The notes below the pieces were generated by a model, which ran no database searches, was not told the DNA's origin, and saw nothing but the letters and a program-made list of their open reading frames with translations. 64,000 bases of DNA, from contig OY720097.1 in assembly GCA_963082875.1 (NCBI GenBank), positions 15,198,501-15,262,500 of the forward strand, read 5' to 3'. Origin of the DNA: Corella eumyota. Lineage: Eukaryota; Chordata; Ascidiacea; Phlebobranchia; Corellidae. This document shows positions 24,013-35,090 of the stretch, piece after piece (position 1 is the stretch's first letter; each line of letters starts with the position of its first letter). Position numbers and translations under genes: made by a program.

Positions 24013-24953
24013 TTAAAGGAACACAAGAGCAACCAATAGTACAACAAAGTCTCTAACTTTAACGACAACGCGTTGCGATCCACTAGTTGTTGTTTCCATA
24101 ATTTGTACAGACTGAGCTGTTGTAGTCTCGAATGTTAAATTTGAAATAGTTGACGTCGTTGTTACGTTAGTATAATACGGTGACATGGTTGTGACGTCAT
24201 CGATTTCATTGTAGATAATTCCGTCGTGGTTTTCAAGCAAGTAGTCGATTGTATAATTATTGCAGTTGTCAGTGTCGCAACAAATCATGTCACATTGGCT
24301 AAAATACATTTATATGTTCATTTATTATTGTTTATTTGAATCTTAGATTATGGTTGGTCATAACAGTTATTAAAAGAACTGTCGTTTTTTGATTTATTCT
24401 CATTTTCTAATAAGATATTTAGTAAGGAATAACATTTTTTACCAGTTATTGCCTTGATAAACTGGAGTTTTTTTACTGTTTATCACATTTAACCTAAAAA
24501 AATACAATAAAAAAAATTACAATGATTTTTTGTAAATACTAACTTTAGCTCGTAAGAAACGCCTTCCAAGCTTTCTGCTATACTCGGATCCGCTGCAAGA
24601 AAAGTATATGTCAATTTTTCGCAAGTTTGATTTCTGCACGTCGGCTCAGGAGCGCAAACACCAGCAGTCACGTTTACTGTAAATAAACAACTTGGTTTAG
24701 ATATTAGTAAAGATAATTAAAAATTATTTTGTCCAAAAACTGTACCTTGTAAAAATCCAAACACAGTAACAAGTCCAACCGCTCGTAGGCAATAATTATT
24801 ACCATCCGAACACATTGTAGTATTCCATTCTTTGGCTTCTATAAAACTTGAGTCCAATATATAACCTTGACTGCAATCTATAGCATTCGCTCGCTTTATA
24901 GGTAAAAATCCGCTCAAACACACCAAAGTCAAAACTTGAACTATTATTTTCAT
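24013..24953 (-). CDS. Ly6/uPAR-like GPI-anchored protein, copy A
   Basis: Three exons in phase: 24953-24746, 24676-24544, 24298-24013, about 208 aa. The signal peptide (IIVQVLTLVCLSGFLPI) precedes a Cys-rich domain with YILDSSFIEAKEWNTTMC, YCLRAVGLVTVFGFLQG, NVTAGVC and CCDTDNCNNYTIDYL. A Thr-rich stalk with many N-x-T/S sites follows, then a hydrophobic C-terminus (FVVLLVALVFL) suited to GPI addition. It pairs with the gene at 22503: the same exon lengths within a few codons, the same phases and the same conserved WN, YC.RA and TVFGFL blocks. The stalks are unrelated in sequence. The two are tandem duplicates in the same orientation. The exact Ly6 subfamily is not recognised. Confidence 0.85.
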
Positions 24954-26658
24954 ATTGTTTTAGCTAAGTTTTGGTCTAAATTGTTATGCTAGCAATTAAC
25001 TGTAACGTTCCTAAATGATATTTTAATTTTTCTGATTTAAGTTAGGTAACAAGCTTACTGCTTTTGCTTATAAACTGCAAATAATAAGTTGGGTGTTCCC
25101 TTGCTTGAGATTTTGGTCGGCTGGTTAAACGAGCTGCAATTAAATAGCGTTTTTCATCTTTTATAAATAAAATCGGACAAGAACAAATAAATTTTTTTTT
25201 TAAAACAATTATAAGGATAAAAGAAATAGAACTGTTATTATTGTTTCATACCACGTAGAAAGCAATTGCTTTTGTTGCTGAACTTTTTAATTGCAATTGA
25301 TCTAAACTTGCTACAGGCAATACAATATTTAATTGTTCAATAAAAAAAAAGTTTTGTTTCAATAAAAAGAATAGCAATAAATTATATCATATATATAATA
25401 GTTACAATTATCTGACAAAATTCCTGCAATCTGTAAAACGATATTGTACTCTTAAGTTTATCAATAAACGAAATGTTTATTGCATTTGATACTACCTAGG
25501 TTAACTTTAACTTGCATGATAAAGGTTTTTTTTTAATTTTTCCGTTAAATTACTTTATGTTTGATAAGTAAAGCCGCGACATTATATACTACGTCACGAG
25601 ACTGTGAGTTGTAGCTTTAATTTGTTATTTATTTGTTTGGCTTTTTGTCAATTTTTCCTAAACACGATTTTCTAGCTAACTTTACTTTTTGGCTTATTTT
25701 CAGTCATTTAAGTTTTACCTTTAGCATTTGTTACTTAAAACTTACTTTTTGCATTAGCATTTCTTTGGTCCAGTTAAAGTTACATAAAGAAAACACACAT
25801 TTTAAATATTTAAAGAGATTTTAATAATTAATAAACGAATCGTTTAAAAGGTTTAAATTAATTACTGGAAAAGTGTTTGTTGTTGTTATTGATTTTAAAA
25901 CACAGACAATTAAAAATATCTTATATTACTTCTTTTATTATTTTTTTTCATTAAAAGCAAAATATAAGGGTGATACATAACCTAGATCAAAATAAAACTT
26001 GCCTAATATAGTGTTCCATGTTTTTTATGTAAAATCTTATGATTAAATAGTAGGAAACTGGTATTTTACATTATTTGTTTACCCCGTGCGAAAATAATAT
26101 TTTAATATATGCACGTTTTGATTTAGGTTGTGCGGTCGTATTAGCAAAATATGTAAATATAAAAAGCATTTTTTGTATTATATACAGATGAATTAGTCCA
26201 AAATTTTAAAATTTATAGCGCCTTTTACATTCCGCCTTGCAATTCTATCTTAAATATTAAATTGTTTGGTCTCTATGATAAAGTTTGGTTGTGCGAAGTC
26301 TCTAACTATTATACAATGCTGTTAATCGGCAAACTTGCTAATCAATCGATAATCGACTGATGGCTGTTTTGCAGCAATTAACTTATGTAAAAACCATTTG
26401 AAATTGACGCAGTACTGTTTCAAGTGCCTATTGGGGCCTAAGTTTTCCGATAGTCGACGTTACAAGTATGCTGAAACAATCAAAAGCACAGCACTATAGA
26501 CAAAACATAGCAAGAAGTGTTATTAAATACTTACTGTATTATTCCATCGCATATGGAATTGTTCAAGAATTAGTTTATCTAAAATTTGAAATAAAATATA
26601 AAGTCCTGTTAGAAAAATATATATTTAACATACATTTGGAAACTGCACCAGAAATATA
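24954..26658. other. Divergent intergenic region (Ly6-like A / EF-hand C)
   Basis: About 1.7 kb of AT-rich DNA. TACGTCACGAG near 25592 contains a half CRE. Directly before the EF-hand gene, a 63-codon open frame (26468-26659) ends with a TAA that overlaps the EF-hand ATG (TAATG); see findings. Confidence 0.4.
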
Positions 26659-28158
26659 ATGGTAAGATAAGGTCAAATTTAATAAGCAGTTTGTTTTTGG
26701 TTGATAACTGATATTAATTTGTATATTTTGGGATTAGAACATAGTTGACAATTTTCCCCCGGATCTACTCAACGAGTATAAACGTGCCTTTCAGATCCTC
26801 GACAAAAAGAATTTAGGAAAAATATCACTTCGAGTAAAAAAATGTTTTTAATCAGGATGTATTAAAAATAAACGTATTTACATTCTCAGCTACCGAGCTA
26901 AATTTAAGTAAATCCATATTATAGAAACTTAATCTCGGCATTATCTTGATTAGGATTTAAATACGGTCACCTGCTCGATCGGAATTCATTTATCCGAGCA
27001 GGAATTAAATGTTGTTGCACGCAATGTGATTGGTATTAATGATGACGTCGATGCTGTTACCAGGTGCATCGAATTTCCATCGTTTTTGTGTGCAATGGCA
27101 GCCATTATTACGGTAGGATTACGCAAAAAGCTTACTATTGTCTTTTTTGGGGTACTGTTACAATTTAACCTACAGTTTACTGGAATTTATATTTTTTGCG
27201 CCAGTACTAATTATAACACTTACATTTTAACAGATTTATATTATTTTTGAATTAAAACCAAATTTATATTTAAATTTATTGGACTACTTATAGTTTACTG
27301 TCCTTAAACGAACTCTTTTACTTTACGGTTTTTGTCGTTCTTAATGTACTTAGAGTTGGTTTTTGAATATTTTAAGGTTTATAATTTTTAAAACAGGACT
27401 GCGTCCCCGATAATGAAATTGTTCAAATATTTTCCGAGTTCGACAAAGATGGCGATGGTTTTATTTCGCCCAATGAACTTCGAAATCTTTTATCGAGACT
27501 AGGAGATGACTTTACTGAAACTGATATTCAGGTTATTTAGTCTGATAGTTGTGGTACGTGTCTTGTGTTAAGGAGGCGAGGAAATAATAGATTGACTCGT
27601 GGTCGGCCTAAACCTCACGGCAGGTCAAGTCTTTTAGCCACAATGTAACACTTAACAAAATTTTGCTAAAAATATTTCAACTTGATTATTTTAAGCCTTA
27701 ATTTTTTAATTACACAGGAAATGATTGCAGAAGCCGACAAAGACGGCGACGGTTTAGTCAGTTTGTGTGAATTCATTCACGTCATGACCCTGTCGGCGAT
27801 GGAAACAATTGCAAGTCAATCGAGTTTCACAAATATCTCGAAATCTCTAGAGGATTATACAACCGAGACTAATAAACCTGAATTCGAGGCGGGTTCTTCC
27901 GAGCAGGATCACGAATGTTTGGTGCCTCAAAGTACTTACAGTGCCAGAAGAAAATCGTCATTTTCGAGAAGAAGGAAAAGTTTGGTAAACTGGTTCAAGG
28001 GGAGGCCGAAAATCAACACGCTACTGGAAAATGGAACGGATTTAAGACCAAAACCGCTGAAAAAGCTAGCTAGCCTTAACAGCGAAAGAAAAAATAGCTT
28101 TACCGGATCAATTTTAGCTGGGAGGGAACTTTTTAAAACTATGTCGTTACGAAAGTAA
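26659..28158 (+). CDS. Calmodulin-like EF-hand protein with basic Ser-rich tail, copy C
   Basis: Five exons, all phase-0 introns: the ATG alone at the end of exon 1 (26659-26661), then 26738-26833, 26954-27112, 27397-27531 and 27718-28158, about 277 aa. Residues 2-150 form a calmodulin/troponin-C-like four-EF-hand core. Hands 1 (LDKKNLGKIS) and 2 have lost the acidic loop ligands, whereas hands 3 (DKDGDGFISPNE, about 102-113) and 4 (DKDGDGLVSLCE, about 138-149) are canonical calcium loops. The last 110 residues are Ser/Arg/Lys-rich, with RRKSSFSRRRKSLVNWFKG resembling basic-directed kinase sites and a possible calmodulin-type amphipathic helix. It is therefore a likely two-site calcium sensor. 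Its paralogue lies tail-to-tail at 28535-29754. I do not recognise a vertebrate orthologue. Confidence 0.85.
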
Positions 28159-28534
28159 TCGCTGCTTTCGTAAAAGTACTAAAAAATAGTAGCCGCGCGG
28201 TGGTGTAAGTTAGTAATTTTTTTTGCAAATCATACTCTGCTTAATGCAAAATTGTACACTGTGCTTAAATCTCATTACAAATCATATTTAAATCAATCGC
28301 ACTATGCTTATTTCTGCATTTTATTAAGAAATATAAATAGATTAAACAATCTGTTATATGATTAGGTGAACAATATATGAAAAGTTAAAATAAGTAACAA
28401 TAAATAACTACTTATAATTTGTTATGTAACCAGACAGTCAGTTTAGCAATACTTCCCCGTCTTTTCGGATGTGTTTTCGTCACGTTACTGTCTTTACTTT
28501 CTCTGTCGAAAACTCTATCTGTTGATTCTTCATC
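28159..28534. other. Convergent 3' spacer of the EF-hand pair
   Basis: About 375 bases separate the two stop codons. The sequence is AT-rich with no feature beyond presumed 3' UTRs. Confidence 0.5.
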
Positions 28535-29754
28535 TTATATCGACGTGAAGGAGGAAGTGCTTGTTTTTTTAGAAGTATGTCTGGTTTCGCCCATAAGCCA
28601 TCGTAACACACTACTTCTTCTTCGGGAGCAACATTTTTGTCGCTTCCTTGCGCTCTCAACCTCTGAGGAGGAGCAAGAGTTAAACGACATTTTCGACTCG
28701 GAGTGCAAATCTACTGCCTTGTCCTCCTCGAAACTATGTTCACTTAAAACGTCATCATTTGTGGAAGAAGTGACGTCAGAACTCACGCTGTTTCTCGGGT
28801 TACAGTGATTGTGGAAAGACGAAGCGGTGCGAGTCTCGCACGCAAAATTGTTGGCGGCGCTGGATTTAATAACGTGAACAAATTCGTTTAAGCTCACCAA
28901 ACCGTCACCATCTAAATCAGCCTCAGCAAACATTTTCTACAAAAATTAAAGAAAAAAGAGTATTAAAATGATGAAATAAAGCTTTTTTCGTTTTGATATA
29001 ATATAAATGTATCTGTGTGTAATTTAATTACCTCTAGATCGGTTTCGGTAATATCATCTCCTAGTCTCGATAAAAGATTTCGAAGTTCATTGGGCGAAAT
29101 AAAACCATCGCCATCTTTGTCGAACTCGGAAAAAATTTTCGTAATTTCGTTTAACGGAATACAATTCTACAAATAAAATAATAAGACATGAATTATTGAG
29201 AATAATAGCTTAAATCTCTTGATTGTAAGCGAGTAATACAGACGAAAGAAGAAATTAACCGCCCTTCTCGTCTTACCGTTAGGATAATTGCCATTGAATA
29301 CAAAAACGACGGAAATTCAATGCATTTGGTCACCGCATCGACTTCTCCATGTAGGCCAATCACATTGCGTGCAATGATATCTAATTCGTGCTCGGTCAAA
29401 CAAATTCCAATCGAGCACGTGATAGTACAAATATCCTGGAAAAAAATTAACTCGGTTAATACCTTCGACATAATGCGATTCGTTTTGTTTTTATACCCTT
29501 TAAAGATCCCTTAAAAGGTCTCTAACGTTTTACAATAAAGGCTTAGATATTAAGTAACGTACTCGAATGGAAATTTTTCCGCATCGCTTTTTGTCCAGAA
29601 TGTTAAATGCCTGCTTGTATTCTTCAAGCAAATCGGAAGGAAAATAGTTTTCAATATCGTCCTAAAGTTGAAAATATATTTATTAAAAACACAAAAAACT
29701 GTAAATTGTAGTAATCAAACTTCACCATCAACTATTTATAAATTTACTTACCAT
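28535..29754 (-). CDS. Calmodulin-like EF-hand protein with basic Ser-rich tail, copy D
   Basis: Five exons with the same architecture as its inverted neighbour: 29754-29752 (ATG alone), 29661-29563, 29435-29277, 29166-29032, 28936-28535, about 265 aa. Hand 1 (LDKKRCGKIS) and hand 2 are degenerate. Hand 3 (DKDGDGFISPNE) and hand 4 (DLDGDGLVSLNE) keep the calcium ligands. The C-terminal tail is Ser/Thr/Glu-rich, then basic (RKRQKCCSRRRSSVLRWLMG), and ends TSKKTSTSSFTSI. Tail sequences of the two copies are related only around RRRSS/RRRKS followed by W. An 80-nucleotide stretch of exon 4 is identical in the two genes (see findings). It is probably a calcium sensor; its partner is unknown. Confidence 0.85.
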
Positions 29755-31703
29755 TGAATTACTAAGTCCTATATTCATTAAATCTATCAATAGACTTCAA
29801 AGAGGTTTTTAGGAAATATATTAAAAATTGTATTTTTTAGCTTTTATAGTTACATGCTATATCTACCTTGTTATGGGTTGCCTTTTTCTTTAATATGAAA
29901 AATGAGAGAATATCATATTTTAATAAAAATGCCTTTTTACCGCTAAAAATGCGTTACGTAACATCGCCCTTTATCATATATTATTGGTGTATACAGGTGA
30001 AAATAATAACAATGGTTTTTTTTGCTTTTTAATGTTAACCTGCTTATTAATGAATTTTGACTTATTAAATTTTAAAAATAATATCATAATGTTTCGAGCC
30101 TACAAAGTGGATTTTTTAAACTGAATCATGATTATTAAATCCCTTAAAATATTTTTATAAACATTTAATTATTTAGATAATCACATTTTTTTATAATTTT
30201 AAAGGATTAAAATATCAAATGCATTTTTTGTAAAACCAAGAAATTATTAAATTATTTAATCTAAAGACTAGATTAGTGTCAAAATGCTTTTTAAGGAGAT
30301 TGTTAAAAAAATAAACAATTATTTTTTTGGCATTTGACTTATAAATGGACTGGTATACTCAAATATAGTAACCGAAAAATTTTCGAATGATCCACTAAGA
30401 ATAAAAAAAGAAAAACGTTAATTATTTCTTTATTTTATTTGCTATAAATGTTACATACTGCTATTTCTGGAAGTTTTTTTTCTATATTTATCAGATTAAT
30501 TATTCAAAATTGTAAACAAGGTTATATTTTAGGATACATCACCCGATGATCTGATCTGATGTTTCTCTATCACATAAAACGCAAATTTCTATTTAAATTG
30601 AATGTAATTAAAGACATTAAGCTTGTTTTTGTTCTTTTAAAATGCGTTTTTAACTGTGGTTTGAAATAAATAATAGAATAAAAAATACCCTAAGTTATTC
30701 AATTAATTTATGTATTTTTATTTACGATTCGTTGTTTTAACCGGCTTTTATTTAATATAGAAATTAACTTTAACTACATCAACTATACGTTTTTTGGCAA
30801 AAAAACGACTCTTTGTTTAATAAAATCATTTTAAATTTTATAATAACATAAACAAAAAAATCCAAAAAAGATTTTTTTTAATAAATTTTAGACAGGGATT
30901 AATAGAAGTTTGCAAAGCGAAACCTGAAATATTAAACCAAGTTTGAATATTCGGCAGTAGTTTTTTTTCCACTTAAAATCTTGAACAAAGTTTCCAAACT
31001 TAAAAAAAAGAAATTTAAGATTTTCGCACATCAACAATTTCTAAAGATAAAGTGTAAAATTAATCGCTTAAATTACTTTACACTTATTCAATTGTTTGTT
31101 AAAATTTGGCGAACTTTAACACGACTGTTAGAGCTTCAGACTTTTCGAGAATGCAGCTGTCAATGTTATGACGTGTTATGTTACAAATAGCTCCGATATA
31201 TAACAGGCCCTAATATCTCAGTTCTTACATTGGCAATCAAAGTTTTGTTTTTAATCAGAGTTTATGTTCTTGTGGTTATAGGTATGAAAAGCTTTTATAT
31301 TTTAGGACAACTTAATTTTAACTTTTAGGTTAATAAATAGATAGTTATATGAATAGCCAACTTTAAATAGATGCCTTGTAGAAATAGAATGCAAATAGTT
31401 GATTTCCTAATATGGCAGACTAATAGACTATATATGTTAACCGGGGTTTTATATTAAGACAAAAGCGATTTAAATATATAGTACCTGTTTAATTATACGG
31501 GTATTTTTTTGACGTATTACGTTTAATAAAATTACTATTTAACATTTTACGTTTAACCGCAACGTTCCATTCATAAATATTCCTCCAAATTTTAAATATA
31601 GTAAAATGAGCAAGTACGATAACAACAATTTTAATTCCAGAAATTTAAATACTTCTTTATTCGTAAATTTTTTGTGGCAAATAAAGTTAATTTCGTAAAA
31701 AAA
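29755..31703. other. Intergenic region (EF-hand D / SMYD)
   Basis: Nearly 2 kb of AT-rich DNA between divergent genes. Short open frames exist but have no splice or composition support. I see no repeat or RNA gene. Confidence 0.4.
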
Positions 31704-34522
31704 ATGGCTAATCCGGGCATCGAAATGTTTACTTGCGAACAAAAAGGTCGCGGCCTCAAAGCGACAAAAATGTTTGAAACAGGAAAACTTGTAACCAGGC
31801 AAGAACCGTATGCCTATGTTATTATGAGTCAACATGTAGATACAGTGTGCCACTTTTGTTTGGCCACACCTGGAAACGTAAGTTTAACATTTTTTTTAAT
31901 GTTTCATGTTTAAATTTAAATAATATCCACTTTAACTATTTGTTATGTTGTAGCCTGGTATGCAGCCTGAACCACTACTGAAATGTACTGCGTGCAAATA
32001 TGCTCGTTACTGCAACAAAACCTGTCAGAAAAAGGCCTGGACGGAGCACAAATCAGAGTGCAAAGGACTTCAACTTCTTTTTCCGGGCAGGCCTGTTGAC
32101 CACACTCGACTGGTTGGTCGAATATTGTGGCGAAGAAAAAGAGAGGGCACCAAAAAATCAAAAACTGACGAAAACTTTTTAAACATTGAGGTAGGCAGAG
32201 CTTTGCAATAACAATTAACAGTAGTTTGGTAACTGATAAAACCTTTGGGAATTAAAGTCTGACAAAACAATATTATGACATATAAATTTTTAAAAATCGT
32301 TTTTAACCAAGTTAACATTGATTTGATTTTTAAGGATCTTTGTGATCATTTGGATAAAAGGACCAAAGAAGAAAAAGAGTCTCTCGACGAAAAAGTTTTT
32401 ACTTTTGGCGATTATTTTTCATACGACCAAATGCCGGAAAGCGATGAAGAAATGCTGCATTTGTTTGCTATAATTGACTGTAACGCTATTGGGTCAGTTG
32501 TTACTTTGTATTTAATTAAAACGTATTTAAAACCAATCGAAAATAAAAAAAAATATATAATTAAAGGCAGTGGTCAGTTTGTTACAATTTTAATAAGAGG
32601 ATTTTCTTTTTTATTTTGCGCAGAATGAATGACAGTCGGGGACTGCAGACAATAGCTGTTGGAATTTATCCAGTTATTTCACTTTTAAATCACAGTTGCG
32701 AACCAAACTGCACGGCTATGAACAATGGCCATAAGCTCGAAGTAAATATTGATTATTATTTATTCTGAATTTATAATTATTTGTACCCCCTAATAAGAAA
32801 ATTTTTGTTTTTAATTTTAGTTTTCTTTATGATAATTAGCCTGCTTTGAGAACGTGTTTTTAATTATCTCAAATACGTGCTTTTTAACACGTTACTATTT
32901 TAACAAGCACTGTGTTCTAAAAGTTATTCTATTTGATTTTTTAATAACGAATTGTATATTGAATAAATTTTTATTCGTAAAAAAATCTGCCAAAATTTAA
33001 GCAATTACCGCAAAGTTAAATTAAGTAACCTCTTTTTATTAAAAAAATTAAAAAATCTCTGGAGTACATTAATATGCCTGATTAAATTATTTTTAATACT
33101 TTAAAGGTTAGAGCAATGAGAAAAATCGAACCTGGCGAAGAGTTATGTATTTCTTATATTGATTCAATGGAAGTTACAAAAAATCGCCGTGAAAAACTGG
33201 AAAAGCAATATTACTTTCATTGCGAATGTAATTTGTGTAAAAATGGTAGGTGCAATTTTTATTAACAAAAACAGAGATTTTTAATTAATTGTACAAAACA
33301 TGTTTTGTACCTATTTTAAGAAAAATTAAATCTTATTTATATAATAATATGATTAACATCATATGCATTTTAAATATATGAATTGTAATATTTTTGTAAC
33401 ATTGTATTGATTGGCGTACGCTTATTCAAACTATTTATTTTCGTTTAAATTGACCTTTACACAAAAACAAAATTTCTAAATATAGGAGGCGAAAAAGAAA
33501 ACCTCAAACACGCCTTGGTATCTGAAAACATTAAAGAAGAAAGTGTAAAATATATTGAAGCTTTTTCCAGAGATATGTTAAAAAAAATAGCTTATGCTAA
33601 AGAGGTAAATACATTTAAAAAACATTTTAACAAATTGGTCTTAATGTGTGTCATGCAAAAAATCTCTACCAGGGGATTTGGTTACACTAATATGGTAAAA
33701 TAGTTAACATACATCTTTTATTGCAGAAACAAAATTGGCAGCGTATGTCAAATCAATCCATAGGAACTATAATACAACAGGATTGTGTAATTTCTGATAC
33801 TAACATGTGGAAAATTCCTCTACTCAGTGAGTAAACGTAATTAGTTTACAACTTGCTAAAGCGCATGTTTAGGCGCTACAACATAAAGTTTAAACAACTT
33901 TTGTTAACTAAATCTGCATTTCTAAAACTTAACAATTGGTTTGAAAGTTTATCAAAGTAAAAATTTAACAAAATCATAACGATACCATTTTTTTATTAGA
34001 TCACGCTGTGGAAGTGCAATCATACTTACGGAGACCCGACAGTGCACTTGAATATGCCGAAAGAGTGGCTGCTGCTTATGAAAAACTTCTTCCGCCCATT
34101 CACCCTACTCTCGGAATGTACCTAATGAGGGTAGGTTTTGCTTTTTAAATAGTTTAAAATACAAAAATATTAATCAGTTTTAAAAACATAACTATGATAT
34201 ATTCTATAGCTCGGAGTTTTACAATGGCAAATTCAGAAAAATTTGGAAGCTGTACAATCACTTGGAAAAGCTGCAAATATTATTGCGGTAAGTTTACCTA
34301 CTCCTAAATTTTTAAACTCAAAATCCTAATCATTTTAATTCTCCTTTTTTCAACAACTTTATGATATTTTAGAAAACCTTTGGCGAAGATCATGCTGTTT
34401 TTAAAGAACTACTTGGTCTTATTCACCAATGCCGCATGGAGTCGCATATGAGCCGCAACACACAGCGTGAAGTTCGCTTGGCGAAAAAGAAAGCTGGCCT
34501 TGGATTGCCTTCAGCGTTTTAA
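31704..34522 (+). CDS. SMYD1: SMYD1-like SET/MYND lysine methyltransferase
   Basis: Ten exons in phase: 31704-31877, 31954-32190, 32335-32492, 32624-32741, 33107-33245, 33486-33604, 33727-33826, 34000-34130, 34210-34287, 34373-34522, about 467 aa (human SMYD1 490). The SET domain is split as usual for the family. The N-SET part has KGRGLKATK, and the MYND zinc finger runs from CHFC to HKSEC (about residues 49-93). The SET core has ISLLNHSCEPNC (about 208-219) and GEELCISYID (239-248), and the post-SET Cys cluster FHCECNLC binds zinc. The C-terminal part is the TPR-like helical domain. RILWRRKREGT and the C-terminal MRLGVLQWQ and LAKKKAGL regions resemble SMYD1 more than SMYD2 or SMYD3, though the 1/2/3 split is an inference. 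SMYD1 in vertebrates acts in muscle sarcomere assembly. AATAAA lies near 34877. Confidence 0.88.
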
Positions 34523-35090
34523 ACTCACACTGATATTTTAGGGTAAATGTACCCTTTGCCATGTCTTGCTATTATCAAATATGCTTTTTGATTCCAAAGA
34601 TCAAAATTAATTTTTACAAACTCTTTTTGTGTCTGTTGGTTTTGAAACTAAAAACAGGTCCTGTTTTACTAAATTAGTTTTTGTTTAGGCTATCCATAAC
34701 CGTCATGTCATATAATATAAATTTGCATTTAATTGTATTTATACCTAACTAAAAACAATGCTAGAGCGTTCTTGTACTGTATTAGAGTGTTTTAAACTGT
34801 ATTTAACAATTTGCAATACTTTAAAAACATTAAAAAATAACTAAAACGATAAGTGACAACTTTTATTTGAAATTTGTAATAAATTATAAAGTGTAGCTCA
34901 CAATCACAAAAACTAATACTCTCACAATGAAATAATTTGAAACTTTAATGAAGAAGAAAAAACACAAAACAAAAGGCACTAAATAATGTAAAAGCACTAA
35001 ATTACAATTACATTGCACACCAAATAGTAAGCATTTGGAAGTAGTAAATATATACAATTAATTAATAAACAAAAAAGCGTAATAAATGAA
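34523..35090. other. Convergent 3' spacer
   Basis: Overlapping 3' ends of the SMYD gene (AATAAA near 34877, plus) and otopetrin (TTTATT near 34862, an AATAAA on the minus strand). Nothing else is seen. Confidence 0.5.

Noticed and set aside
30981-31190. 69-codon open frame between EF-hand D and SMYD
   Set aside because: Lys/Phe/Leu-rich composition from AT-rich DNA, no splice partners, no recognisable motif.
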